Of a DNA stretch of 64,000 bases, positions 51,711 to 60,579 are shown one piece after another. The number at the start of each line of letters is the position of its first letter. Position 1 is the stretch's first letter. Under the pieces are notes generated by a model. It had not been told where the DNA came from and did no database searches. It saw only the letters and a program-made list of their open reading frames with translations. The stretch covers positions 7,068,001-7,132,000 of the forward strand of contig NZ_JAUSZL010000002.1 in the NCBI RefSeq assembly GCF_030817535.1, read 5' to 3'. Both the position numbers and the translations under genes were made by a program. This DNA is from Streptomyces sp. V3I8 (GTDB lineage: Bacteria; Actinomycetota; Actinomycetes; Streptomycetales; Streptomycetaceae).

Positions 51711-52664
51711 TCAGCTCCGGGCCCGCTGGGTGACGGCGATGCAGACGAGCACGGCGGCGGCCGTCAGCGGGGCGGCCGGGGCCAGGTGCTCGCCCAGGAG
51801 CAGCACCGACCACACGAGGGTGAGCAGCGGCTGCGCCAGCTGCAGCTGGCTGGCCTTGGAGATACCGACGGCGGCCATGCCGCGGTACCAGACGACCAGG
51901 CCGAGGAACTGCGAGCCGGCCGCGACCCACAGCAGTCCGGCCACGCTGTGCGCGGTCAGCTCCACGGGCTCGTACGACAGCGCGAGCGCCGCCACCGGCA
52001 CCGTGAGCGGCAGGCACAGGACCAGCGCCCAGCCGATGACCTGCCAGCCCGGCATCACACGGGCCAGCCGGCCGCCCTCCGTGTAGCCCGCCGCGCAGAC
52101 CAGGAGGGCGGCGAAGAGGTAGGTGTCCGCACCGCCGAGGGCGCCGCCGCTCTGCTGCACGGTGAACGCGATCACCACGGCCGCGCCCGCGGACGCGGCG
52201 GCCCAGAAGGTGCGGGAGGGGCGGGTGCCCATCCGCAGCGCCGAGAACAGGGCGGTCGTCAGGGGCAGCAGACCGACGACGACCGCCGCGTGCGCGGTGC
52301 TCGACGTCTCCAGGGCGAGCGTGGTGAGCAGCGGGAAACCGAGTACGACCCCGGCGCCGACGACGGCCAGCCCCGCGAGGTGACTGCGGTCGGGGAGCGG
52401 GACGCGCAGGGACAGCAGGCAGACGCCCGCGATCACCGCGGCGAGGACACTGCGCACCGCCACGAGCGACCACGGCCCGAAGCCCTCAAGACCCCACGCG
52501 GTGGCGGGAAAGGTGAGCGAGAAGGCGACGACGCCGAGCGCGGCGAAGAGGGTGCCGGCCCGGAGGCCGGACCGGGGGCCTGGCCGGGGGCCGGGCCGAG
52601 GGGCGCCCTGGGGGGAGCTCCCGTCGTGCCCGACCGTCCGCGTCGCTTCCGGACCGGCCGACAC
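51711..52664 (-). CDS. DMT-superfamily (EamA) transporter
   Basis: The protein has 317 residues from GTG 52664; an ATG at 52706 would overlap the divergent MocR start. About ten membrane helices are visible (TLFAALGVVAFSLTFPATAWGL in part, AGLAVVGAGVVLGFPLL, TYLFAALLVCAAGYTEG), arranged as two EamA repeats. The second has QLQLAQPLLTLVWSVLLLGEHL (in part). EamA proteins export amino acids or metabolites. It is divergent from a MocR regulator, which probably controls it. Confidence 0.88.
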   Translation of the reverse strand: MSAGPEATRTVGHDGSSPQGAPRPGPRPGPRSGLRAGTLFAALGVVAFSLTFPATAWGLEGFGPWSLVAVRSVLAAVIAGVCLLSLRVPLPDRSHLAGLAVVGAGVVLGFPLLTTLALETSSTAHAAVVVGLLPLTTALFSALRMGTRPSRTFWAAASAGAAVVIAFTVQQSGGALGGADTYLFAALLVCAAGYTEGGRLARVMPGWQVIGWALVLCLPLTVPVAALALSYEPVELTAHSVAGLLWVAAGSQFLGLVVWYRGMAAVGISKASQLQLAQPLLTLVWSVLLLGEHLAPAAPLTAAAVLVCIAVTQRARS

Positions 52665-52693
52665 CGCTATCGAGTTCTGTACGGTAGCGCTAT
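52665..52693. promoter_or_regulatory. Direct repeat CGCTAT in the MocR/DMT control region
   Basis: CGCTAT occurs at 52665-52670 and 52688-52693, 23 bp apart in the same orientation. Direct repeats spaced by about two helical turns are the usual MocR/PdxR binding pattern. The second repeat overlaps a -10-like TATTGT (52691-52696) lying 8 bp before the MocR ATG, which suggests leaderless transcription under autoregulation. Confidence 0.45.
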
Positions 52694-52704
52694 TGTCTGC
52701 TCTC

Positions 52705-54153
52705 ATGCATGAGCGTAGCAGTGTCGGTGATCTGGTCAGCAGCCTGCGGGGCGAACTCAACCGCTACTCTCCCGGTGGAAAGCTGCCGTCCAGCCGGGCG
52801 CTCGTCGAACGGTTCCGGGTGAGCCCCGTGACCGTGTCCCGGGCGCTGGCCCAGCTCTCCGCCGAGGGACTGGTGGTCACCCGGCCGGGAGCGGGGGCCT
52901 TCCGGGCCGTGCCGCGCGAGACCGGGCCCGCCGTCGGGGACACCTCCTGGCAGGAGGTCGCGCTCAGCGCGGACGCCACGACCGAACTCGTACCGCGCAC
53001 GGTGGACGCCTCGGGGGTGCTCGTCTCGCTCGCCGCACCGCCGCCGGGAGTCATCGAGTTCAACGGCGGCTATCTGCACCCCTCGCTCCAGCCGGAACGG
53101 GCGATGGCCGCCGCGCTGTCCCGGGCGGGCCGGCGCCCCGGCGCCTGGGGGCGGCCGCCGACGGAGGGCCTGCCCGAGCTGCGCGAGTGGTTCGCGCGGG
53201 GCATCGGCGGCGCCGTCACCGCCGCCGAGGTGCTGATCACCGCCGGCGGCCAGTCCGCGCTGACCACCGCGCTGCGCGCCCTCGCGCCCCCCGGCGCCCC
53301 GGTGCTGGTCGAGTCGCCCACCTATCCCGGCATGCTCGCGATCGCCCGCGCCGCCGGACTGCGGCCCGTACCGGTGCCGGTGGACCGGGACGGTGTGAAG
53401 CCCGCGCTGCTCGCCGACGCGTTCAGGGCCACCGGCGCCCGTGTCTTCGTCTGCCAGCCGCTGTTCCAGAACCCGACCGGCGCGGTGCTCGCCCCCAAGC
53501 GGCGGGGCGAGGTGCTGCGGATCGCCCGGGAGGCGGGCGCGTTCGTCGTCGAGGACGACTTCGTACGGCGGCTCGTGCACGAGGACGCGGGACCCCTGCC
53601 CGGGCCGCTCGCCTCGGACGACCCCGACGGAGTCGTCGTGCACGTCTGCTCCCTCACCAAGGCCACCTCGCCGAGTTTCCGGGTGGGCGCGCTGGCCGCC
53701 CGCGGGCCCGTCCTGGAACGGCTGCGGGCGATCCAGGTCGTCGACACCTTCTTCGTGCCGCGGCCTCTGCAGGAGGCGGCCCTGGAACTCGTCGGCTCGC
53801 CCGCCTGGCCCCGCCATCTGCGGGCCGTCTCGGCCGAACTGCGCGCCCGGCGCGACGCGATGACCGCCGCGCTGCGGCTGCGGCTGCCCGGACTGCCGCT
53901 GCCCCACGTCCCGGCCGGCGGCTACCAGCTGTGGGTGCGCCTGCCCGACGGCACGGACGAGCAGGCGCTCCTCGCCGCCGCCCTGCGCGCGGGCGTGGCC
54001 GTCGCCCCCGGCCGCCCCTATTTCAGCGCCGAGCCCCCGGCGGCCCACCTGCGGCTCAGCTTCGCGGCGGTCGCGGGCGCCGCGGAGATTGCCGAGGGGG
54101 TGCGCAGACTGCGTACGGCGTGCGTCGAGACCGGTGTGGCCGCGGCGTCCTGA
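52705..54153 (+). CDS. MocR-family regulator (GntR HTH fused to class I aminotransferase domain)
   Basis: The protein has 482 residues from ATG 52705. Residues 1-75 form a GntR winged helix (LPSSRALVERFRVSPVTVSRALAQLSAEGLVVTRPGAG in overlapping pieces). From about 110 on a fold-type I aminotransferase domain follows: TEGLPELREWFARGI, ITAGGQSALTTALRAL, QPLFQNPTGAVLAPKRR, VVEDDF and HVCSLTKATSPSFRVGALAA with the PLP Lys. MocR proteins use the PLP pocket as a sensor for an amino compound. The divergent DMT transporter is the likely target. Confidence 0.93.
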   Translation: MHERSSVGDLVSSLRGELNRYSPGGKLPSSRALVERFRVSPVTVSRALAQLSAEGLVVTRPGAGAFRAVPRETGPAVGDTSWQEVALSADATTELVPRTVDASGVLVSLAAPPPGVIEFNGGYLHPSLQPERAMAAALSRAGRRPGAWGRPPTEGLPELREWFARGIGGAVTAAEVLITAGGQSALTTALRALAPPGAPVLVESPTYPGMLAIARAAGLRPVPVPVDRDGVKPALLADAFRATGARVFVCQPLFQNPTGAVLAPKRRGEVLRIAREAGAFVVEDDFVRRLVHEDAGPLPGPLASDDPDGVVVHVCSLTKATSPSFRVGALAARGPVLERLRAIQVVDTFFVPRPLQEAALELVGSPAWPRHLRAVSAELRARRDAMTAALRLRLPGLPLPHVPAGGYQLWVRLPDGTDEQALLAAALRAGVAVAPGRPYFSAEPPAAHLRLSFAAVAGAAEIAEGVRRLRTACVETGVAAAS

Positions 54154-54241
54154 CCGCGCGGGGCGGGCCGTCCGGTGAGCATTCGGTGAGCGCCGGCGAT
54201 CGGCTCTTGACCTGCGCAGTCCCGGCGCCCACGATCGCCGC

Positions 54242-54826
54242 ATGCATGTTCGGGTCACGCTGATCGCCGCCGCCCGCGGGTCCTCGCTGCTCGCCGAGCG
54301 CTTCGACGACGACCGGCCGCTGGACCAGGCGGGCTGGGGCGAGGTGCAGCGCGTCGCCCACGCCCTGGTGCCGCTGGCGGCGGCCGAGTTGCGCTACTGC
54401 TCACCGACGCCGCGCAGCCGGGCCACCGGGAGCGCACTCGGGCTCGCCCCACTGGCCCAGCCGGCCCTGCGGGACTGCGACATGGGCCGCTGGCGCGGGC
54501 TCACCCTCGGCGAGGCGATGGCCCGGGAGCCCGAGGCCGTGGACGCCTGGCTCGCCGACCCGTACTCCGCGGCCCACGGCGGCGAGCCGCTGGTGGAGTT
54601 CGTCCGGCGGGTGGGCGGCTGGCTCGACACCCGCCCCGCCGACGACGGTGGCCGGATCGTCGCCGTGGCCGAACCCGCGGTCGTACGCGCCGCGCTCGTC
54701 CACGCGCTGAGGGCGCATCCCTCGACGTACTGGAACCTGGACGTCCGTCCGCTGTCGACGGCTTCGCTCATCGGTCGGGCCGGCCGCTGGAACCTGCGGT
54801 TCGACGCCTGGCACGAACGCGTGTAG
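54242..54826 (+). CDS. Histidine phosphatase superfamily homologue lacking both catalytic His
   Basis: The 194-residue protein has the fold of a phosphoglycerate-mutase-like phosphatase (TLIAAARGSSLLAERFDDDRPLDQAGWGEVQRVA in part, YCSPTPRSRATGSALG, LRDCDMGRWRGLTLGEA). The LxRHG start motif reads LIAAARGS, so the phospho-accepting His is absent. The second His site (SHGG) reads AEPAVVR. Other family residues (RSRATGSALG Arg, Glu-rich loop) remain. It is therefore probably catalytically dead, a binding or regulatory protein, or misread at the start. Frame and coding are good. Confidence 0.85.
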   Translation: MHVRVTLIAAARGSSLLAERFDDDRPLDQAGWGEVQRVAHALVPLAAAELRYCSPTPRSRATGSALGLAPLAQPALRDCDMGRWRGLTLGEAMAREPEAVDAWLADPYSAAHGGEPLVEFVRRVGGWLDTRPADDGGRIVAVAEPAVVRAALVHALRAHPSTYWNLDVRPLSTASLIGRAGRWNLRFDAWHERV

Positions 54827-54865
54827 GCATGCGGGCGGCCGGGTGGCGTGCGGCCGGTCGGCCGG

Positions 54866-55354
54866 TCAGACGCGCGTGTAGTCCGTCGTCAGGACCAGGT
54901 CCTTGGCCGGGCCGCCCACCCGCCACACCGTCCGCCAGCGGTCCGCGTCGAACACGGTGAACTCGCCCCGGTAGAAATCCGCCGCGCACGGATGGTCGGC
55001 GACGTACCTGCCGGTGGCGAGGTCCAGGTCGTGGAAGGGGCGGCCGTCGGCGAACCGCACGTCGGCCCGGCTCGCCCCGCCGCCCGGCAGGAACCTCAGG
55101 GTGCGCTCGGCGGGCCGGGCCACGCCCTGCCACTCGAACATGCCGGACTCGTGGTGGAGCAGCCCCTCCGAGGGGACGCCGCGCTCGCCGGGGCCGCTGC
55201 CGTCGCCGTCCAGCGGCCCGAACACCGTCGTCCCGCTGAAGACGCCCGCCGCCCCGCTCGCGAGATCGCGCACCGAGCGCTCCACGCGCCACCTGCCGAC
55301 GAGGTACGCCAGCACATCGTCCACCGGCCGGAATCCGGCCATCCCCTCCGTCAC
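54866..55354 (-). CDS. DUF6314 family protein
   Basis: The protein has 162 residues from GTG 55354, preceded by GGGAGAGG; ATG 55378 and 55342 are alternatives. It has a lipocalin-like beta-barrel pattern: YLVGRWRVERSVRDLASGAAGVFSGTTVF (in part), LLHHESGMFEWQG, ADVRFADGRPFHDLDL, CAADFYRGEFTVFDADRWRTVWRVGGPAKD (in part). The fold suggests binding of a hydrophobic ligand; function unknown. It is divergent from the arabinofuranosidase gene. Confidence 0.8.
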   Translation of the reverse strand: MTEGMAGFRPVDDVLAYLVGRWRVERSVRDLASGAAGVFSGTTVFGPLDGDGSGPGERGVPSEGLLHHESGMFEWQGVARPAERTLRFLPGGGASRADVRFADGRPFHDLDLATGRYVADHPCAADFYRGEFTVFDADRWRTVWRVGGPAKDLVLTTDYTRV

Positions 55355-55492
55355 CGCGGCCTCTCCCGTCCAACCCATTGACGCGCTCGTGCCCCCTCCC
55401 TATCTTGCCGTTCGAAGTATTGATCAGTGTCCGACATGTCGAACAGCCTTGTCCCGAGCATCATGCACGCCTCTCAGAGCCGCGGAGGATCC

Positions 55493-57991
55493 ATGTCACC
55501 TGCCCGCACCCGCTGGAGACTCTCCCTCACGGCCGGCGCACTGCTGGCCGCCTCCCTCCTCGTTCCGGCGCCGGTGGACGCCGCGGCCGAGGACGCGACG
55601 ACCGACCACGCGACGACGGACTACGCGATCACCGTCGACCCGAAGGCCGCGGGCGCGAAGATCGACGACACGATGTACGGCGTCTTCTTCGAGGACATCA
55701 ACCGGGCGGCGGACGGTGGCCTGTACGCGGAGCTCGTGCAGAACCGGTCCTTCGAGTACTCCACGGCCGACAACCGCGCGTACACGCCCCTCACCTCCTG
55801 GGCCGTCACCGGCACCGCGAAGACCCTGGACGACGAAGGCCGGCTGAACGCCCGCAACCGCACCTACCTCGCCCTGGACGGCGGTTCCTCCGTCACCAAC
55901 TCGGGCTACAACACCGGGATCGCGGTGGAGGAGGGCAAGGTCTACGACTTCTCGGTGTGGGCCCGCGCCGACACGGCCTCCGCCCTGACGGTGACCCTGC
56001 GGGACGCCGACGGCGAACTGGCCCGGGCCCGGCGCGTCACCGCCCGCGGCGGCTGGGCCAAGTACACGGCACGTCTCACAGCGACCCGCACCGGCGCCGA
56101 CGGCCGCCTCACGGTGGCCGCGGACGGCCCGGCCGCGCTCGACATGATCTCGCTCGTCCCGCGCGACACGTACAAGGGCCACGGCCTGCGCGAGGATCTG
56201 GCGCGGAAGATCGCAGCCCTGGATCCCGCCTTCGTCCGCTTCCCGGGCGGCTGCCTGGTCAACACCGGCAGCATGGAGGGGTACGACGAGGCGTCCGGCT
56301 GGGAGCGCAGGCGCGCGTACCAGTGGAAGGACACCGTCGGTCCCGTCGAGCAGCGCGCGACGAACGCCAACTTCTGGGGCTACAACCAGAGTTACGGGCT
56401 CGGCTACTACGAGTACTTCCAGTTCTCCGAGGACATCGGCGCCATGCCGCTGCCCGTGGTGCCCGCCCTCGTCACCGGCTGCGGCCAGAACCGGGCCGTC
56501 GACGACGACGCTCTTCTCCGGCGCCACATCCAGGACACCCTGGACCTCATCGAGTTCGCCAACGGCCCGGTGAGCAGCGAGTGGGGCGGGAAGCGGGCCG
56601 GGATGGGCCACCCGAAGCCCTTCCGCCTCACCCACCTCGCCGTCGGCAACGAGGAGAACCTGCCGGACGAGTACATCGACCGCTTCAAGCGGTTCCGCGC
56701 GGCCGTGGAGGCGAAGTACCCGGACGTCACCGTCATCTCCAACTCCGGCCCGGACGACAGCGGGGCGACGTTCGACACGGCCTGGAAGCTCAACCGGGAG
56801 GCGGACGTCGACCTGGTCGACGAGCACTACTACAACAGCCCGCAGTGGTTCCTGCAGAACAACGACCGCTACGACACCTACGACAGGAACGGGCCGAAGG
56901 TCTTCCTCGGCGAGTACGCCTCCCAGGGCAACACCTTCAAGAACGCCCTGTCCGAAGCGGCGTTCATGACCGGCCTGGAACGCAACGCGGACGTCGTCAA
57001 GCTCGCCTCGTACGCCCCGCTGCTCGCCAACGAGGACTACGTGCAGTGGCGTCCGGACCTCATCTGGTTCAACAACCACGCCTCCTGGAACTCCGCCAAC
57101 TACGAGGTCCAGAAGCTCTTCATGCGCAACGTCGGCGACCGGGTCGTGCCGTCGGGCGCGACCGGCACCCCGTCGGTGAGCGGCCCCATCGCGGGCGCCG
57201 TGGGGCTGTCGACATGGGCGACGACCGCCGCGTACGACGACGTCTCGGTGACCGGCGCGGACGGCACGCGGCTGCTCACCGACGACTTCTCCGGCGACGC
57301 CGCGCAGTGGACCCACACGGGCGGCGGCAGCTGGAGCGTCCAGGACGGGCAGTACGTGCAGGGCGACGAGGCCGCCGAGAACACCATGGTCTCCGCGGGC
57401 GACCTGGCCTGGCACGACTACGACCTGCACGTGAAGGCCACCAAGAAGGCCGGCAAGGAGGGCTTCCTCGTCGCCTTCGGGGTCAAGGACACCGGCACCT
57501 ACTACTGGTGGAACCTGGGCGGCTGGAACAACACCCGGTCGGCGGTCGAGCAGGCCGTGGACGGCGGCAAGTCGACGCTGATCTCGAAGGCCGGGTCCGT
57601 CGAGACGGGCCGCGCCTACGACATCGACATCAAGGTGCGCGGCCGTCAGGTCACCCTCTACCTCGACGGCCAGGAATGGGGCAGCTTCACCGACGACAAG
57701 CCGGCCGAGCCGTTCCGCCAGGTCGTCACCAGGGACGCGCGGACCGGCGACCTGATCGTCAAGGTGGTCAACGCCCAGGCGGCCGACGCCCGTACGGAGA
57801 TCGACCTGGGCGGCGCGAAGGTTTGCCCGAAGGCCGCGGTGACGACCCTCGCCGCAGCCCCGGACGCCGTGAACGCGGAGACGGCCACGGCGGTCGCGCC
57901 GGTCACGTCCACCTTCTCCGGAGTCGCGAAGAGGTTCACGTACACCTTCCCGGCGAACTCGGTGACGTTCCTGCGGATCAGGAAGGGCTGA
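55493..57991 (+). CDS. Secreted alpha-L-arabinofuranosidase (GH51) with C-terminal carbohydrate-binding-type domain
   Basis: The protein has 832 residues from ATG 55493 after GGAGGA; upstream ATGs lack ribosome sites. The signal peptide is WRLSLTAGALLAASLLVPAP, cut near DAAAED. A carbohydrate-binding beta-domain (about 100-210) lies within the catalytic fold. GH51 landmarks are VRFPGGCLVNTGSMEGYD, AVGNEENLPDE (acid/base Glu) and KVFLGEYASQGN (nucleophile Glu). A second beta-sandwich (about 590-760, DDVSVTGADGTRLLTDDFSGD) resembles a DUF1080-type domain. It removes arabinose side chains from plant polysaccharides outside the cell. Confidence 0.93.
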   Translation: MSPARTRWRLSLTAGALLAASLLVPAPVDAAAEDATTDHATTDYAITVDPKAAGAKIDDTMYGVFFEDINRAADGGLYAELVQNRSFEYSTADNRAYTPLTSWAVTGTAKTLDDEGRLNARNRTYLALDGGSSVTNSGYNTGIAVEEGKVYDFSVWARADTASALTVTLRDADGELARARRVTARGGWAKYTARLTATRTGADGRLTVAADGPAALDMISLVPRDTYKGHGLREDLARKIAALDPAFVRFPGGCLVNTGSMEGYDEASGWERRRAYQWKDTVGPVEQRATNANFWGYNQSYGLGYYEYFQFSEDIGAMPLPVVPALVTGCGQNRAVDDDALLRRHIQDTLDLIEFANGPVSSEWGGKRAGMGHPKPFRLTHLAVGNEENLPDEYIDRFKRFRAAVEAKYPDVTVISNSGPDDSGATFDTAWKLNREADVDLVDEHYYNSPQWFLQNNDRYDTYDRNGPKVFLGEYASQGNTFKNALSEAAFMTGLERNADVVKLASYAPLLANEDYVQWRPDLIWFNNHASWNSANYEVQKLFMRNVGDRVVPSGATGTPSVSGPIAGAVGLSTWATTAAYDDVSVTGADGTRLLTDDFSGDAAQWTHTGGGSWSVQDGQYVQGDEAAENTMVSAGDLAWHDYDLHVKATKKAGKEGFLVAFGVKDTGTYYWWNLGGWNNTRSAVEQAVDGGKSTLISKAGSVETGRAYDIDIKVRGRQVTLYLDGQEWGSFTDDKPAEPFRQVVTRDARTGDLIVKVVNAQAADARTEIDLGGAKVCPKAAVTTLAAAPDAVNAETATAVAPVTSTFSGVAKRFTYTFPANSVTFLRIRKG

Positions 57992-58042
57992 GTCGGCGGG
58001 GTGATCGGTGGGGCAGCGGGCAGGCACTGCCCCACCGGGAGT

Positions 58043-58234
58043 TCATGCGCGCGAGTCGTGCGCCAGAACCGTGAACGCCGACCAGGCGTCACGGGAGACC
58101 GTCAGCGCCTGCCGTCGGATGTCCTTCGAGTCCCGGACGAGGACGGCCTTGTGGCGTACGGCAACCTCGACGCAGTTGTCGCCAGAGCTGCCGCTGTAAC
58201 TGCTCTTGAACCAGGCCGGTTCGGTGGTGGTCAT
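58043..58234 (-). CDS. DUF397 protein
   Basis: The protein has 63 residues, MTTTEPAWFKSSYSGSSGDN followed by CVEVAVRHKAVLVRDSKD. The WxKSSYSG...NCVEVA signature is diagnostic of DUF397. These small proteins are encoded next to XRE regulators in Streptomyces (WhiJ-type loci) and behave like antitoxin or modulators of the partner. It overlaps the XRE stop by 4 bp (ATGA), so they are co-translated. Confidence 0.95.
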   Translation of the reverse strand: MTTTEPAWFKSSYSGSSGDNCVEVAVRHKAVLVRDSKDIRRQALTVSRDAWSAFTVLAHDSRA

Positions 58235-59103
58235 AGTGCTCCTCGCATCTGCTCCAGCAGGCTTACCGTTGCTTCGCGGTCGAGGGCCTGCGAGCGCAGC
58301 TTGCCATAGCGTTGGAGCATCGCGCTGACGTCTTTCGGTGCGGTGATCAGATTGCTCGACTGCTGGCCCTCGGAGTAACCCACCCACTCGTGCCGGGGTG
58401 TCTCCGCCAGGTACATCAGACCATCGATGCCTGCGTGATCGTACATTCGCGTCGGCATCACCTGGATCTCGACGTTCCTTCGCACTCCCCGCATCAGCAG
58501 ATGGTCCAAGAGCTGGCGTGCGACTTCCGGTCCACCCATGTGCCGTTCGAGCAGAGCCTGTTCGATGATGAAGCTGAAGGCCGTGTTCGGCTTCTCGGCA
58601 AGGAGCTGCTGCCGTTCCAGACGTGCGGTGACCTGGTACTCGATCTGATCTTCGGACAGGGGCGGCAGCCGTCGCTCGAAGATTGCCCGAATGTACGCTT
58701 CCGGCTGCAACAACCCCGGAATCGCCCGGCACTCATACGCATACAGCGAGACCGCCTCCTCCTCGATCGCCGCCCACTGCCGGAACCACGACGCCAGCCC
58801 CACCTTCCGCGTCAGGCTCCTCGCCGCAGCCGCCAGCACCCGCCCGGCGACCGCTCCCAGCGCCTCCTCCGACCGGTCGAGCAGGTTCCTCGGCGGGAAC
58901 CGTCTGCCCTGTTCGATCTTGGCGATGTACGCGACCGAGTACTGCACCAGTGGCGCGAGCTGCTCCTGCGTCAGGCGGGCTTCCTCCCGCAGCGCCTTCA
59001 GGACCGCGCCGAAGGTCTTGAGGCTGTCCGACAGCTCCGGCTCGCATCCTCCGCCCTGCCCGGCGCCGCCCCCGCCCGCCCCGCCGCCGTTGTCCGTCGC
59101 CAT
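58231..59103 (-). CDS. XRE-family regulator (WhiJ-like, DUF5753)
   Basis: The protein has 290 residues. A Gly-rich N-terminus (GGGAGGGGAGQGGG) is followed by a helix-turn-helix (about 29-85: AVLKALREEARLTQEQLAPLVQYSVAYIAKIEQG). A DUF5753 domain follows to the end (SLYAYECRAIPGLLQPEAYIRAIFE; QQLLAEKPNTAFSFIIEQALLERH, in part). With DUF397 downstream and a divergent ATPase gene, this is the standard three-component WhiJ-like set, usually tied to developmental control. Confidence 0.93.
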   Translation of the reverse strand: MATDNGGGAGGGGAGQGGGCEPELSDSLKTFGAVLKALREEARLTQEQLAPLVQYSVAYIAKIEQGRRFPPRNLLDRSEEALGAVAGRVLAAAARSLTRKVGLASWFRQWAAIEEEAVSLYAYECRAIPGLLQPEAYIRAIFERRLPPLSEDQIEYQVTARLERQQLLAEKPNTAFSFIIEQALLERHMGGPEVARQLLDHLLMRGVRRNVEIQVMPTRMYDHAGIDGLMYLAETPRHEWVGYSEGQQSSNLITAPKDVSAMLQRYGKLRSQALDREATVSLLEQMRGAL

Positions 59104-59327
59104 CGCAGCCGCTTCTCCCTGTGCCGCCGGGCCCGCCAGTGCCGTAACCGTTCCTGGACCGGCGCCCGAACCCGTGCCGTGCCGTGTGCCGTCCGCGCTG
59201 CGCCACGCACGGCCACTCCATGGTCACGCACAGCGACCATCCCGGTCCAGCGAGTCAACCAGTACAACGCGATCTGTATCGGCGCCGGACCTGCCGACGA
59301 CTCCTCGACCCCCCGCAGGCTGGCCGC

Positions 59328-59801
59328 ATGCCAGCCCCTCACACCCAGATCCCCGCCCCCGCACGCACGTTCGCGCAGCGTTTCTCCGCGACCCGGCGCG
59401 GTGCCCGTCTCGCCCGGCTGCTCGCCGCGCACCAGCTCACCGCGTGGGGTCACCCGTACGGCACCGGGGTCCATGACGCGGTCGTCCTGGTCGTCGCCGA
59501 ACTCGCGGCGAACGCCGTTCTCCACGGCCAGGTGCCAGGACGCGACTTCGTCGTACGCCTCGCCTGCGACGACGGCCGGGGCGTCCTCCGTGTCGAGGTG
59601 TCCGACACCCACCCCGCCCTGCCCGTCCGCACCATGCCCACCGCCGACGAGGACCACGGCCGCGGCCTGGTCCTCGTCGACGCGCTCGCGAGCCGTTGGG
59701 GCGTGAGCGACCGCGTGGGCCCGGGCAAGACGGTCTGGGCCGAGTGCGCACTGCATGCCGCCACGCACGGACCGGCCGGTGACTGCGGTGACGGATCCTG
59801 A
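59328..59801 (+). CDS. ATP-binding protein (anti-sigma-factor-like HATPase)
   Basis: The protein has 157 residues from ATG 59328, in the middle of a longer frame. GHKL motifs are ELAANAVLHGQVPGRDF (N-box), VEVSDTHPALP and DHGRGLVLVDALASRWGV (G-box). It resembles SpoIIAB/RsbW-type kinases and the AbaA-type ATPases of WhiJ loci. It is divergent from the XRE-DUF397 pair across about 225 bp and is the third member of that module. Confidence 0.9.
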   Translation: MPAPHTQIPAPARTFAQRFSATRRGARLARLLAAHQLTAWGHPYGTGVHDAVVLVVAELAANAVLHGQVPGRDFVVRLACDDGRGVLRVEVSDTHPALPVRTMPTADEDHGRGLVLVDALASRWGVSDRVGPGKTVWAECALHAATHGPAGDCGDGS

Positions 59802-59879
59802 TCTCTCCGCGGCCTCCTCGGCGTCGGCCGGGGTGTCCGCGCCACGCGTCCCTGACCGACGGACCGAAGGAGCGATTCC

Positions 59880-60119
59880 ATGGCCGGGAGTCCACACGCC
59901 CGAGAGATCGGTGCACCCGAGCCCGGCCGCACCGGGGCTGCGCCCGTCCGCGAGGGCCTGCTCTACGCGTGGGCGGGACGGTGGCGTGCGGAAGTCGTCC
60001 CGCTGCGGCTGGAGCTGGGGTTCGTGGTCAGCGGGGCATGCGGCGACCCAGCTCGCGTGCCTTGTCGCGCAGTCCTGTCGCCCAGGATCCGCCTTCCGCC
60101 GGGGTGGACATCCCCGTAA
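59880..60119 (+). CDS. Uncertain small ORF
   Basis: The 79-residue frame starts MAGSPHAREIGAPEPGRTGA 14 bp after GAAGGAG, a good ribosome site. It overlaps the minus-strand gene at 60028 by 92 bp, and its C-terminal third is antisense to that gene. No family is recognised. GLLYAWAGRWRAEVVPLRLELGF suggests some fold. It may be a truncated gene or no gene. Kept because of the ribosome site and otherwise empty 226-bp gap. Confidence 0.3.
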   Translation: MAGSPHAREIGAPEPGRTGAAPVREGLLYAWAGRWRAEVVPLRLELGFVVSGACGDPARVPCRAVLSPRIRLPPGWTSP

Positions 60120-60468
60120 CGGCCGAGACCTGCGCGTCTTCGAACGGGCCGTCCGGGGCGGCGCCGAGCTGGGCCCAGTCCACCTCGACTCCGGCACGCT
60201 CCGCGAGGGCCAGCACTGTGGCGGTGAAGCCGTCGGAGAGGGCCAGCACGATGGCGTGGCTCGTTCTTCGATGGTGCGCGAGCAGAGCGTTGACGAAGGG
60301 CGCGAAGGTGGCCAAGTCGATCTGGCACTCGTCGTTCTCCATGGGGCCGATACCCGATGAGAGTTCCAGCTCCGCCTCAAAGACCGCCACTTGCCGCCGG
60401 AACATGCGGGAAGCCCCGTTGGACGGGTTCCACAGGGTCTCGTCGCCCATGTCGAAGTACTGGCTCAT
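60028..60468 (-). CDS. Hypothetical protein
   Basis: The protein has 146 residues, MSQYFDMGDETLWNPSNGAS ... RRQVAVFEAELELSSGIGPM. It is mostly alpha/beta with DLATFAPFVNALLAHHRRT and AIVLALSDGFTATVLALAERAGVEVDW. I recognise no family. It sits between the WhiJ-like set and the lectin kinase, on the kinase strand, about 110 bp after the kinase stop. Codon use looks normal for this genome. No membrane or signal sequence. Confidence 0.6.
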   Translation of the reverse strand: MSQYFDMGDETLWNPSNGASRMFRRQVAVFEAELELSSGIGPMENDECQIDLATFAPFVNALLAHHRRTSHAIVLALSDGFTATVLALAERAGVEVDWAQLGAAPDGPFEDAQVSAVTGMSTPAEGGSWATGLRDKARELGRRMPR

Positions 60469-60579
60469 CGTGGCCCCTTCAGCCGGTCACGGCAGGCCGG
60501 CGTATCCAGTTGGATCATCACCGCCGGCACGGACTCGTGCCGACGGTCCGCGGCCGGCCCGCCGCGGCGGCAGGACCGG

